NCBI GenBank assembly: GCA_001695595.3
Contig: MBPM02000017.1
Location: 124,001-188,000 of the forward strand
Source: Plasmopara viticola
Lineage: Eukaryota; Oomycota; Peronosporomycetes; Peronosporales; Peronosporaceae
Reading direction: 5' to 3'
Length of the DNA stretch: 64,000 nt
The notes under the pieces are model-generated. The model did no database searches, had not been told where the DNA came from, and saw nothing but the letters and a program-made list of their open reading frames with translations. The translations under genes were made by a program, and so were the position numbers. Positions 1 to 13,586 of the stretch are shown piece by piece. Every line of letters begins with the position of its first letter. Position 1 is the stretch's first letter.

Positions 1-78
1 TCGGAGAGAAATCATTAACTTCTCATATCACTTCACTCACTCACACTGCCTTGGAATAGCGACAGTGGACGTTCATCA

Positions 79-141
79 ATGGGGAAAACTAAGTCCCAAA
101 AAGGACCTGGCTTACTAGCCACCGACATCCCGAGTCAATGA
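79..141 (+). other. 20-codon micro-ORF repeated in nearly every monomer (copy 1 shown)
   Basis: An ATG at 79 opens a 20-residue frame that begins MGKTKSQKGP and ends at TGA 139-141. A second ATG in the same frame follows immediately at 142 and runs 24 codons to TAG 214-216. The micro-ORF is unchanged in the interior copies I read. Copies 72 and 73 (from 56767 and 57567) change one Gln codon to Arg (CAA to CGA). Copy 70 (from 55164) has TTC for CCC and one base less, which shifts the frame. Nothing proves translation. It could be the first segment of a decayed gene or chance. Confidence 0.2.
93..121 (+). other. Two adjacent short hairpins in the monomer (copy 1 shown)
   Basis: GTCC (93-96) pairs with GGAC (103-106) across a six-base A-rich loop. 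One base later TGGCT (108-112) pairs perfectly with AGCCA (117-121) across TACT. The pair lies inside the micro-ORF and recurs once per monomer. The stems are short, so function is uncertain. They could stabilise a transcript or simply be chance inverted repeats. Confidence 0.3.
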
Positions 142-654
142 ATGAAGTCTAATACGATCATCAAAGTTAATGAGATTGTCTACGAGGAAAGTCAAGTAGA
201 AAAGAAGGTACTATAGAAATGATCCTGTATAAGTACGGTCTTGACTATAAGTACTACCTGTTGTCCCATTATATACTAGACACGTACCCTCACGGACAGC
301 AGTACACTACTTTTGTTTGCTCCGACCACCACTGCGAGACTTTGCGCTGACAGCTACTACGACTTAAAGTACTGTCATAGCTACAGATTCCACTGCTCAC
401 GGCAATCTCAGTACTCAAAATCAAGGCGGCCTGTATAAGCGGCAACTGTGATGTGTCAGAGGCAAAAGAAATACGACAGGATTGTTTTTGACAAATTTGG
501 TCGCTTGGTATTTCAAATGCGGAGTTACCAAATGCGTTTAAGCCCTATCGTATGTAAGGTTGCTCTAAGATTGAAGGTATAGGACAAGTTTCGATCGACG
601 GTCAGAATTTTTCGCATTCTGGGAGCGGTTTTAATTAATCCTGGCTATCTGTCC

Positions 655-704
655 AATAAATTGCGTATCACTCACGCTGGTTCTCAGTAAATTGAATGAA
701 TAAA
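655..704 (+). terminator. Two AATAAA polyadenylation-like hexamers near the 3' end of the monomer (copy 1 shown)
   Basis: AATAAA occurs at 655-660 and 699-704 on the + strand, around the last stop of the broken reading-frame chain (688-690). The position is what a decayed or non-coding Pol II transcription unit would have. AATAAA is common by chance in AT-rich DNA, so support is weak. Confidence 0.15.
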
Positions 705-793
705 AACTCTTTTTGGCAATTGTTTCTTGTTTTAACCAATTAATAGAACTACATAAAAATGATGAGAGTCATAGGCCTCACTTAAAATTATAT

Positions 794-834
794 TATAAAT
801 TCGGAGAGAAATCATTAACTTCTCATATCACTTC
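794..834 (+). promoter_or_regulatory. Promoter-like TATA and initiator-like motifs at the monomer junction (copy 1/2 shown)
   Basis: TATAAAT lies at 794-800. TCACTTC, which fits the oomycete initiator pattern YCAYTYY, lies at 828-834, about 34 bp downstream. The first ATG of the broken reading-frame chain follows at 879 in copy 2. The arrangement repeats every monomer. Oomycete promoters often lack TATA boxes and both motifs are short, so this is only a candidate for per-monomer transcription. Confidence 0.2.
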
Positions 835-1599
835 ACTCACTCACACTGCCTTGGAATAGCGACAGTGGACGTTCATCAATGGGGAAAACTAAGTCCCAAA
901 AAGGACCTGGCTTACTAGCCACCGACATCCCGAGTCAATGAATGAAGTCTAATACGATCATCAAAGTTAATGAGATTGTCTACGAGGAAAGTCAAGTAGA
1001 AAAGAAGGTACTATAGAAATGATCCTGTATAAGTACGGTCTTGACTATAAGTACTACCTGTTGTCCCATTATATACTAGACACGTACCCTCACGGACAGC
1101 AGTACACTACTTTTGTTTGCTCCGACCACCACTGCGAGACTTTGCGCTGACAGCTACTACGACTTAAAGTACTGTCATAGCTACAGATTCCACTGCTCAC
1201 GGCAATCTCAGTACTCAAAATCAAGGCGGCCTGTATAAGCGGCAACTGTGATGTGTCAGAGGCAAAAGAAATACGACAGGATTGTTTTTGACAAATTTGG
1301 TCGCTTGGTATTTCAAATGCGGAGTTACCAAATGCGTTTAAGCCCTATCGTATGTAAGGTTGCTCTAAGATTGAAGGTATAGGACAAGTTTCGATCGACG
1401 GTCAGAATTTTTCGCATTCTGGGAGCGGTTTTAATTAATCCTGGCTATCTGTCCAATAAATTGCGTATCACTCACGCTGGTTCTCAGTAAATTGAATGAA
1501 TAAAAACTCTTTTTGGCAATTGTTTCTTGTTTTAACCAATTAATAGAACTACATAAAAATGATGAGAGTCATAGGCCTCACTTAAATTATATTATAAAT
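801..1599 (+). repeat. Representative 799-bp satellite monomer (copy 2)
   Basis: This copy has the commonest allele at the variable sites: GCTGGTTCTC, CTTAAATTA and GACACGTAC. By unit position (add 800 for this copy), it contains a pair of short hairpins at 93-121, seven GTAC tetranucleotides at 208-414 and none seen elsewhere. It also has the palindrome TCGATCGA near 592, TTAATTAA near 632, and an AT-rich stretch at the unit end that includes TATAAAT. The unit is moderately AT-rich. The unit boundary is arbitrary because flanking copies are joined seamlessly, so no natural ends or terminal inverted repeats can be assigned. Confidence 0.95.
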
Positions 1600-4500
1600 T
1601 CGGAGAGAAATCATTAACTTCTCATATCACTTCACTCACTCACACTGCCTTGGAATAGCGACAGTGGACGTTCATCAATGGGGAAAACTAAGTCCCAAAA
1701 AGGACCTGGCTTACTAGCCACCGACATCCCGAGTCAATGAATGAAGTCTAATACGATCATCAAAGTTAATGAGATTGTCTACGAGGAAAGTCAAGTAGAA
1801 AAGAAGGTACTATAGAAATGATCCTGTATAAGTACGGTCTTGACTATAAGTACTACCTGTTGTCCCATTATATACTAGACACGTACCCTCACGGACAGCA
1901 GTACACTACTTTTGTTTGCTCCGACCACCACTGCGAGACTTTGCGCTGACAGCTACTACGACTTAAAGTACTGTCATAGCTACAGATTCCACTGCTCACG
2001 GCAATCTCAGTACTCAAAATCAAGGCGGCCTGTATAAGCGGCAACTGTGATGTGTCAGAGGCAAAAGAAATACGACAGGATTGTTTTTGACAAATTTGGT
2101 CGCTTGGTATTTCAAATGCGGAGTTACCAAATGCGTTTAAGCCCTATCGTATGTAAGGTTGCTCTAAGATTGAAGGTATAGGACAAGTTTCGATCGACGG
2201 TCAGAATTTTTCGCATTCTGGGAGCGGTTTTAATTAATCCTGGCTATCTGTCCAATAAATTGCGTATCACTCACGCTGGTTCTCAGTAAATTGAATGAAT
2301 AAAAACTCTTTTTGGCAATTGTTTCTTGTTTTAACCAATTAATAGAACTACATAAAAATGATGAGAGTCATAGGCCTCACTTAAATTATATTATAAATTC
2401 GGAGAGAAATCATTAACTTCTCATATCACTTCACTCACTCACACTGCCTTGGAATAGCGACAGTGGACGTTCATCAATGGGGAAAACTAAGTCCCAAAAA
2501 GGACCTGGCTTACTAGCCACCGACATCCCGAGTCAATGAATGAAGTCTAATACGATCATCAAAGTTAATGAGATTGTCTACGAGGAAAGTCAAGTAGAAA
2601 AGAAGGTACTATAGAAATGATCCTGTATAAGTACGGTCTTGACTATAAGTACTACCTGTTGTCCCATTATATACTAGACACGTACCCTCACGGACAGCAG
2701 TACACTACTTTTGTTTGCTCCGACCACCACTGCGAGACTTTGCGCTGACAGCTACTACGACTTAAAGTACTGTCATAGCTACAGATTCCACTGCTCACGG
2801 CAATCTCAGTACTCAAAATCAAGGCGGCCTGTATAAGCGGCAACTGTGATGTGTCAGAGGCAAAAGAAATACGACAGGATTGTTTTTGACAAATTTGGTC
2901 GCTTGGTATTTCAAATGCGGAGTTACCAAATGCGTTTAAGCCCTATCGTATGTAAGGTTGCTCTAAGATTGAAGGTATAGGACAAGTTTCGATCGACGGT
3001 CAGAATTTTTCGCATTCTGGGAGCGGTTTTAATTAATCCTGGCTATCTGTCCAATAAATTGCGTATCACTCACGCTGGGTTCTCAGTAAATTGAATGAAT
3101 AAAAACTCTTTTTGGCAATTGTTTCTTGTTTTAACCAATTAATAGAACTACATAAAAATGATGAGAGTCATAGGCCTCACTTAAATTATATTATAAATTC
3201 GGAGAGAAATCATTAACTTCTCATATCACTTCACTCACTCACACTGCCTTGGAATAGCGACAGTGGACGTTCATCAATGGGGAAAACTAAGTCCCAAAAA
3301 GGACCTGGCTTACTAGCCACCGACATCCCGAGTCAATGAATGAAGTCTAATACGATCATCAAAGTTAATGAGATTGTCTACGAGGAAAGTCAAGTAGAAA
3401 AGAAGGTACTATAGAAATGATCCTGTATAAGTACGGTCTTGACTATAAGTACTACCTGTTGTCCCATTATATACTAGACACGTACCCTCACGGACAGCAG
3501 TACACTACTTTTGTTTGCTCCGACCACCACTGCGAGACTTTGCGCTGACAGCTACTACGACTTAAAGTACTGTCATAGCTACAGATTCCACTGCTCACGG
3601 CAATCTCAGTACTCAAAATCAAGGCGGCCTGTATAAGCGGCAACTGTGATGTGTCAGAGGCAAAAGAAATACGACAGGATTGTTTTTGACAAATTTGGTC
3701 GCTTGGTATTTCAAATGCGGAGTTACCAAATGCGTTTAAGCCCTATCGTATGTAAGGTTGCTCTAAGATTGAAGGTATAGGACAAGTTTCGATCGACGGT
3801 CAGAATTTTTCGCATTCTGGGAGCGGTTTTAATTAATCCTGGCTATCTGTCCAATAAATTGCGTATCACTCACGCTGGTTCTCAGTAAATTGAATGAATA
3901 AAAACTCTTTTTGGCAATTGTTTCTTGTTTTAACCAATTAATAGAACTACATAAAAATGATGAGAGTCATAGGCCTCACTTAAATTATATTATAAATTCG
4001 GAGAGAAATCATTAACTTCTCATATCACTTCACTCACTCACACTGCCTTGGAATAGCGACAGTGGACGTTCATCAATGGGGAAAACTAAGTCCCAAAAAG
4101 GACCTGGCTTACTAGCCACCGACATCCCGAGTCAATGAATGAAGTCTAATACGATCATCAAAGTTAATGAGATTGTCTACGAGGAAAGTCAAGTAGAAAA
4201 GAAGGTACTATAGAAATGATCCTGTATAAGTACGGTCTTGACTATAAGTACTACCTGTTGTCCCATTATATACTAGACACGTACCCTCACGGACAGCAGT
4301 ACACTACTTTTGTTTGCTCCGACCACCACTGCGAGACTTTGCGCTGACAGCTACTACGACTTAAAGTACTGTCATAGCTACAGATTCCACTGCTCACGGC
4401 AATCTCAGTACTCAAAATCAAGGCGGCCTGTATAAGCGGCAACTGTGATGTGTCAGAGGCAAAAGAAATACGACAGGATTGTTTTTGACAAATTTGGTCG

Positions 4501-7500
4501 CTTGGTATTTCAAATGCGGAGTTACCAAATGCGTTTAAGCCCTATCGTATGTAAGGTTGCTCTAAGATTGAAGGTATAGGACAAGTTTCGATCGACGGTC
4601 AGAATTTTTCGCATTCTGGGAGCGGTTTTAATTAATCCTGGCTATCTGTCCAATAAATTGCGTATCACTCACGCTGGTTCTCAGTAAATTGAATGAATAA
4701 AAACTCTTTTTGGCAATTGTTTCTTGTTTTAACCAATTAATAGAACTACATAAAAATGATGAGAGTCATAGGCCTCACTTAAATTATATTATAAATTCGG
4801 AGAGAAATCATTAACTTCTCATATCACTTCACTCACTCACACTGCCTTGGAATAGCGACAGTGGACGTTCATCAATGGGGAAAACTAAGTCCCAAAAAGG
4901 ACCTGGCTTACTAGCCACCGACATCCCGAGTCAATGAATGAAGTCTAATACGATCATCAAAGTTAATGAGATTGTCTACGAGGAAAGTCAAGTAGAAAAG
5001 AAGGTACTATAGAAATGATCCTGTATAAGTACGGTCTTGACTATAAGTACTACCTGTTGTCCCATTATATACTAGACGTACCCTCACGGACAGCAGTACA
5101 CTACTTTTGTTTGCTCCGACCACCACTGCGAGACTTTGCGCTGACAGCTACTACGACTTAAAGTACTGTCATAGCTACAGATTCCACTGCTCACGGCAAT
5201 CTCAGTACTCAAAATCAAGGCGGCCTGTATAAGCGGCAACTGTGATGTGTCAGAGGCAAAAGAAATACGACAGGATTGTTTTTGACAAATTTGGTCGCTT
5301 GGTATTTCAAATGCGGAGTTACCAAATGCGTTTAAGCCCTATCGTATGTAAGGTTGCTCTAAGATTGAAGGTATAGGACAAGTTTCGATCGACGGTCAGA
5401 ATTTTTCGCATTCTGGGAGCGGTTTTAATTAATCCTGGCTATCTGTCCAATAAATTGCGTATCACTCACGCTGGTTCTCAGTAAATTGAATGAATAAAAA
5501 CTCTTTTTGGCAATTGTTTCTTGTTTTAACCAATTAATAGAACTACATAAAAATGATGAGAGTCATAGGCCTCACTTAAATTATATTATAAATTCGGAGA
5601 GAAATCATTAACTTCTCATATCACTTCACTCACTCACACTGCCTTGGAATAGCGACAGTGGACGTTCATCAATGGGGAAAACTAAGTCCCAAAAAGGACC
5701 TGGCTTACTAGCCACCGACATCCCGAGTCAATGAATGAAGTCTAATACGATCATCAAAGTTAATGAGATTGTCTACGAGGAAAGTCAAGTAGAAAAGAAG
5801 GTACTATAGAAATGATCCTGTATAAGTACGGTCTTGACTATAAGTACTACCTGTTGTCCCATTATATACTAGACACGTACCCTCACGGACAGCAGTACAC
5901 TACTTTTGTTTGCTCCGACCACCACTGCGAGACTTTGCGCTGACAGCTACTACGACTTAAAGTACTGTCATAGCTACAGATTCCACTGCTCACGGCAATC
6001 TCAGTACTCAAAATCAAGGCGGCCTGTATAAGCGGCAACTGTGATGTGTCAGAGGCAAAAGAAATACGACAGGATTGTTTTTGACAAATTTGGTCGCTTG
6101 GTATTTCAAATGCGGAGTTACCAAATGCGTTTAAGCCCTATCGTATGTAAGGTTGCTCTAAGATTGAAGGTATAGGACAAGTTTCGATCGACGGTCAGAA
6201 TTTTTCGCATTCTGGGAGCGGTTTTAATTAATCCTGGCTATCTGTCCAATAAATTGCGTATCACTCACGCTGGTTCTCAGTAAATTGAATGAATAAAAAC
6301 TCTTTTTGGCAATTGTTTCTTGTTTTAACCAATTAATAGAACTACATAAAAATGATGAGAGTCATAGGCCTCACTTAAATTATATTATAAATTCGGAGAG
6401 AAATCATTAACTTCTCATATCACTTCACTCACTCACACTGCCTTGGAATAGCGACAGTGGACGTTCATCAATGGGGAAAACTAAGTCCCAAAAAGGACCT
6501 GGCTTACTAGCCACCGACATCCCGAGTCAATGAATGAAGTCTAATACGATCATCAAAGTTAATGAGATTGTCTACGAGGAAAGTCAAGTAGAAAAGAAGG
6601 TACTATAGAAATGATCCTGTATAAGTACGGTCTTGACTATAAGTACTACCTGTTGTCCCATTATATACTAGACACGTACCCTCACGGACAGCAGTACACT
6701 ACTTTTGTTTGCTCCGACCACCACTGCGAGACTTTGCGCTGACAGCTACTACGACTTAAAGTACTGTCATAGCTACAGATTCCACTGCTCACGGCAATCT
6801 CAGTACTCAAAATCAAGGCGGCCTGTATAAGCGGCAACTGTGATGTGTCAGAGGCAAAAGAAATACGACAGGATTGTTTTTGACAAATTTGGTCGCTTGG
6901 TATTTCAAATGCGGAGTTACCAAATGCGTTTAAGCCCTATCGTATGTAAGGTTGCTCTAAGATTGAAGGTATAGGACAAGTTTCGATCGACGGTCAGAAT
7001 TTTTCGCATTCTGGGAGCGGTTTTAATTAATCCTGGCTATCTGTCCAATAAATTGCGTATCACTCACGCTGGTTCTCAGTAAATTGAATGAATAAAAACT
7101 CTTTTTGGCAATTGTTTCTTGTTTTAACCAATTAATAGAACTACATAAAAATGATGAGAGTCATAGGCCTCACTTAAATTATATTATAAATTCGGAGAGA
7201 AATCATTAACTTCTCATATCACTTCACTCACTCACACTGCCTTGGAATAGCGACAGTGGACGTTCATCAATGGGGAAAACTAAGTCCCAAAAAGGACCTG
7301 GCTTACTAGCCACCGACATCCCGAGTCAATGAATGAAGTCTAATACGATCATCAAAGTTAATGAGATTGTCTACGAGGAAAGTCAAGTAGAAAAGAAGGT
7401 ACTATAGAAATGATCCTGTATAAGTACGGTCTTGACTATAAGTACTACCTGTTGTCCCATTATATACTAGACACGTACCCTCACGGACAGCAGTACACTA

Positions 7501-10500
7501 CTTTTGTTTGCTCCGACCACCACTGCGAGACTTTGCGCTGACAGCTACTACGACTTAAAGTACTGTCATAGCTACAGATTCCACTGCTCACGGCAATCTC
7601 AGTACTCAAAATCAAGGCGGCCTGTATAAGCGGCAACTGTGATGTGTCAGAGGCAAAAGAAATACGACAGGATTGTTTTTGACAAATTTGGTCGCTTGGT
7701 ATTTCAAATGCGGAGTTACCAAATGCGTTTAAGCCCTATCGTATGTAAGGTTGCTCTAAGATTGAAGGTATAGGACAAGTTTCGATCGACGGTCAGAATT
7801 TTTCGCATTCTGGGAGCGGTTTTAATTAATCCTGGCTATCTGTCCAATAAATTGCGTATCACTCACGCTGGTTCTCAGTAAATTGAATGAATAAAAACTC
7901 TTTTTGGCAATTGTTTCTTGTTTTAACCAATTAATAGAACTACATAAAAATGATGAGAGTCATAGGCCTCACTTAAATTATATTATAAATTCGGAGAGAA
8001 ATCATTAACTTCTCATATCACTTCACTCACTCACACTGCCTTGGAATAGCGACAGTGGACGTTCATCAATGGGGAAAACTAAGTCCCAAAAAGGACCTGG
8101 CTTACTAGCCACCGACATCCCGAGTCAATGAATGAAGTCTAATACGATCATCAAAGTTAATGAGATTGTCTACGAGGAAAGTCAAGTAGAAAAGAAGGTA
8201 CTATAGAAATGATCCTGTATAAGTACGGTCTTGACTATAAGTACTACCTGTTGTCCCATTATATACTAGACACGTACCCTCACGGACAGCAGTACACTAC
8301 TTTTGTTTGCTCCGACCACCACTGCGAGACTTTGCGCTGACAGCTACTACGACTTAAAGTACTGTCATAGCTACAGATTCCACTGCTCACGGCAATCTCA
8401 GTACTCAAAATCAAGGCGGCCTGTATAAGCGGCAACTGTGATGTGTCAGAGGCAAAAGAAATACGACAGGATTGTTTTTGACAAATTTGGTCGCTTGGTA
8501 TTTCAAATGCGGAGTTACCAAATGCGTTTAAGCCCTATCGTATGTAAGGTTGCTCTAAGATTGAAGGTATAGGACAAGTTTCGATCGACGGTCAGAATTT
8601 TTCGCATTCTGGGAGCGGTTTTAATTAATCCTGGCTATCTGTCCAATAAATTGCGTATCACTCACGCTGGTTCTCAGTAAATTGAATGAATAAAAACTCT
8701 TTTTGGCAATTGTTTCTTGTTTTAACCAATTAATAGAACTACATAAAAATGATGAGAGTCATAGGCCTCACTTAAATTATATTATAAATTCGGAGAGAAA
8801 TCATTAACTTCTCATATCACTTCACTCACTCACACTGCCTTGGAATAGCGACAGTGGACGTTCATCAATGGGGAAAACTAAGTCCCAAAAAGGACCTGGC
8901 TTACTAGCCACCGACATCCCGAGTCAATGAATGAAGTCTAATACGATCATCAAAGTTAATGAGATTGTCTACGAGGAAAGTCAAGTAGAAAAGAAGGTAC
9001 TATAGAAATGATCCTGTATAAGTACGGTCTTGACTATAAGTACTACCTGTTGTCCCATTATATACTAGACACGTACCCTCACGGACAGCAGTACACTACT
9101 TTTGTTTGCTCCGACCACCACTGCGAGACTTTGCGCTGACAGCTACTACGACTTAAAGTACTGTCATAGCTACAGATTCCACTGCTCACGGCAATCTCAG
9201 TACTCAAAATCAAGGCGGCCTGTATAAGCGGCAACTGTGATGTGTCAGAGGCAAAAGAAATACGACAGGATTGTTTTTGACAAATTTGGTCGCTTGGTAT
9301 TTCAAATGCGGAGTTACCAAATGCGTTTAAGCCCTATCGTATGTAAGGTTGCTCTAAGATTGAAGGTATAGGACAAGTTTCGATCGACGGTCAGAATTTT
9401 TCGCATTCTGGGAGCGGTTTTAATTAATCCTGGCTATCTGTCCAATAAATTGCGTATCACTCACGCTGGTTCTCAGTAAATTGAATGAATAAAAACTCTT
9501 TTTGGCAATTGTTTCTTGTTTTAACCAATTAATAGAACTACATAAAAATGATGAGAGTCATAGGCCTCACTTAAATTATATTATAAATTCGGAGAGAAAT
9601 CATTAACTTCTCATATCACTTCACTCACTCACACTGCCTTGGAATAGCGACAGTGGACGTTCATCAATGGGGAAAACTAAGTCCCAAAAAGGACCTGGCT
9701 TACTAGCCACCGACATCCCGAGTCAATGAATGAAGTCTAATACGATCATCAAAGTTAATGAGATTGTCTACGAGGAAAGTCAAGTAGAAAAGAAGGTACT
9801 ATAGAAATGATCCTGTATAAGTACGGTCTTGACTATAAGTACTACCTGTTGTCCCATTATATACTAGACACGTACCCTCACGGACAGCAGTACACTACTT
9901 TTGTTTGCTCCGACCACCACTGCGAGACTTTGCGCTGACAGCTACTACGACTTAAAGTACTGTCATAGCTACAGATTCCACTGCTCACGGCAATCTCAGT
10001 ACTCAAAATCAAGGCGGCCTGTATAAGCGGCAACTGTGATGTGTCAGAGGCAAAAGAAATACGACAGGATTGTTTTTGACAAATTTGGTCGCTTGGTATT
10101 TCAAATGCGGAGTTACCAAATGCGTTTAAGCCCTATCGTATGTAAGGTTGCTCTAAGATTGAAGGTATAGGACAAGTTTCGATCGACGGTCAGAATTTTT
10201 CGCATTCTGGGAGCGGTTTTAATTAATCCTGGCTATCTGTCCAATAAATTGCGTATCACTCACGCTGGTTCTCAGTAAATTGAATGAATAAAAACTCTTT
10301 TTGGCAATTGTTTCTTGTTTTAACCAATTAATAGAACTACATAAAAATGATGAGAGTCATAGGCCTCACTTAAATTATATTATAAATTCGGAGAGAAATC
10401 ATTAACTTCTCATATCACTTCACTCACTCACACTGCCTTGGAATAGCGACAGTGGACGTTCATCAATGGGGAAAACTAAGTCCCAAAAAGGACCTGGCTT

Positions 10501-13500
10501 ACTAGCCACCGACATCCCGAGTCAATGAATGAAGTCTAATACGATCATCAAAGTTAATGAGATTGTCTACGAGGAAAGTCAAGTAGAAAAGAAGGTACTA
10601 TAGAAATGATCCTGTATAAGTACGGTCTTGACTATAAGTACTACCTGTTGTCCCATTATATACTAGACACGTACCCTCACGGACAGCAGTACACTACTTT
10701 TGTTTGCTCCGACCACCACTGCGAGACTTTGCGCTGACAGCTACTACGACTTAAAGTACTGTCATAGCTACAGATTCCACTGCTCACGGCAATCTCAGTA
10801 CTCAAAATCAAGGCGGCCTGTATAAGCGGCAACTGTGATGTGTCAGAGGCAAAAGAAATACGACAGGATTGTTTTTGACAAATTTGGTCGCTTGGTATTT
10901 CAAATGCGGAGTTACCAAATGCGTTTAAGCCCTATCGTATGTAAGGTTGCTCTAAGATTGAAGGTATAGGACAAGTTTCGATCGACGGTCAGAATTTTTC
11001 GCATTCTGGGAGCGGTTTTAATTAATCCTGGCTATCTGTCCAATAAATTGCGTATCACTCACGCTGGTTCTCAGTAAATTGAATGAATAAAAACTCTTTT
11101 TGGCAATTGTTTCTTGTTTTAACCAATTAATAGAACTACATAAAAATGATGAGAGTCATAGGCCTCACTTAAATTATATTATAAATTCGGAGAGAAATCA
11201 TTAACTTCTCATATCACTTCACTCACTCACACTGCCTTGGAATAGCGACAGTGGACGTTCATCAATGGGGAAAACTAAGTCCCAAAAAGGACCTGGCTTA
11301 CTAGCCACCGACATCCCGAGTCAATGAATGAAGTCTAATACGATCATCAAAGTTAATGAGATTGTCTACGAGGAAAGTCAAGTAGAAAAGAAGGTACTAT
11401 AGAAATGATCCTGTATAAGTACGGTCTTGACTATAAGTACTACCTGTTGTCCCATTATATACTAGACACGTACCCTCACGGACAGCAGTACACTACTTTT
11501 GTTTGCTCCGACCACCACTGCGAGACTTTGCGCTGACAGCTACTACGACTTAAAGTACTGTCATAGCTACAGATTCCACTGCTCACGGCAATCTCAGTAC
11601 TCAAAATCAAGGCGGCCTGTATAAGCGGCAACTGTGATGTGTCAGAGGCAAAAGAAATACGACAGGATTGTTTTTGACAAATTTGGTCGCTTGGTATTTC
11701 AAATGCGGAGTTACCAAATGCGTTTAAGCCCTATCGTATGTAAGGTTGCTCTAAGATTGAAGGTATAGGACAAGTTTCGATCGACGGTCAGAATTTTTCG
11801 CATTCTGGGAGCGGTTTTAATTAATCCTGGCTATCTGTCCAATAAATTGCGTATCACTCACGCTGGTTCTCAGTAAATTGAATGAATAAAAACTCTTTTT
11901 GGCAATTGTTTCTTGTTTTAACCAATTAATAGAACTACATAAAAATGATGAGAGTCATAGGCCTCACTTAAATTATATTATAAATTCGGAGAGAAATCAT
12001 TAACTTCTCATATCACTTCACTCACTCACACTGCCTTGGAATAGCGACAGTGGACGTTCATCAATGGGGAAAACTAAGTCCCAAAAAGGACCTGGCTTAC
12101 TAGCCACCGACATCCCGAGTCAATGAATGAAGTCTAATACGATCATCAAAGTTAATGAGATTGTCTACGAGGAAAGTCAAGTAGAAAAGAAGGTACTATA
12201 GAAATGATCCTGTATAAGTACGGTCTTGACTATAAGTACTACCTGTTGTCCCATTATATACTAGACACGTACCCTCACGGACAGCAGTACACTACTTTTG
12301 TTTGCTCCGACCACCACTGCGAGACTTTGCGCTGACAGCTACTACGACTTAAAGTACTGTCATAGCTACAGATTCCACTGCTCACGGCAATCTCAGTACT
12401 CAAAATCAAGGCGGCCTGTATAAGCGGCAACTGTGATGTGTCAGAGGCAAAAGAAATACGACAGGATTGTTTTTGACAAATTTGGTCGCTTGGTATTTCA
12501 AATGCGGAGTTACCAAATGCGTTTAAGCCCTATCGTATGTAAGGTTGCTCTAAGATTGAAGGTATAGGACAAGTTTCGATCGACGGTCAGAATTTTTCGC
12601 ATTCTGGGAGCGGTTTTAATTAATCCTGGCTATCTGTCCAATAAATTGCGTATCACTCACGCTGGGTTCTCAGTAAATTGAATGAATAAAAACTCTTTTT
12701 GGCAATTGTTTCTTGTTTTAACCAATTAATAGAACTACATAAAAATGATGAGAGTCATAGGCCTCACTTAAATTATATTATAAATTCGGAGAGAAATCAT
12801 TAACTTCTCATATCACTTCACTCACTCACACTGCCTTGGAATAGCGACAGTGGACGTTCATCAATGGGGAAAACTAAGTCCCAAAAAGGACCTGGCTTAC
12901 TAGCCACCGACATCCCGAGTCAATGAATGAAGTCTAATACGATCATCAAAGTTAATGAGATTGTCTACGAGGAAAGTCAAGTAGAAAAGAAGGTACTATA
13001 GAAATGATCCTGTATAAGTACGGTCTTGACTATAAGTACTACCTGTTGTCCCATTATATACTAGACACGTACCCTCACGGACAGCAGTACACTACTTTTG
13101 TTTGCTCCGACCACCACTGCGAGACTTTGCGCTGACAGCTACTACGACTTAAAGTACTGTCATAGCTACAGATTCCACTGCTCACGGCAATCTCAGTACT
13201 CAAAATCAAGGCGGCCTGTATAAGCGGCAACTGTGATGTGTCAGAGGCAAAAGAAATACGACAGGATTGTTTTTGACAAATTTGGTCGCTTGGTATTTCA
13301 AATGCGGAGTTACCAAATGCGTTTAAGCCCTATCGTATGTAAGGTTGCTCTAAGATTGAAGGTATAGGACAAGTTTCGATCGACGGTCAGAATTTTTCGC
13401 ATTCTGGGAGCGGTTTTAATTAATCCTGGCTATCTGTCCAATAAATTGCGTATCACTCACGCTGGGTTCTCAGTAAATTGAATGAATAAAAACTCTTTTT

Positions 13501-13586
13501 GGCAATTGTTTCTTGTTTTAACCAATTAATAGAACTACATAAAAATGATGAGAGTCATAGGCCTCACTTAAAATTATATTATAAAT

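Larger units (their letters stand above)
19..690 (+). pseudogene. Chain of broken protein-like reading frames within each monomer (copy 1 shown)
   Basis: In copy 1 the + strand reads in one frame from 19 to about 213 with a single stop (TGA 139-141). An overlapping frame is open from 174 to 347 (58 codons, no stop, TGA at 348). The first frame resumes from 349 to 687 with only TAA 436-438 and TAG 580-582 inside, then ends at TAA 688-690. The translated pieces look protein-like: ATGs open segments at 142 (MKSNTIIKV), 219 (MILYKYGLD) and 451 (MCQRQKKYD), and the middle part is rich in Tyr and His. At this base composition more stops would be expected, so a decayed coding sequence is plausible. 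I recognise no family. Frames were chosen by eye and parts also read open in another frame, so this is an inference. The same breaks occur in essentially all copies, so any decay came before amplification. Confidence 0.3.
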
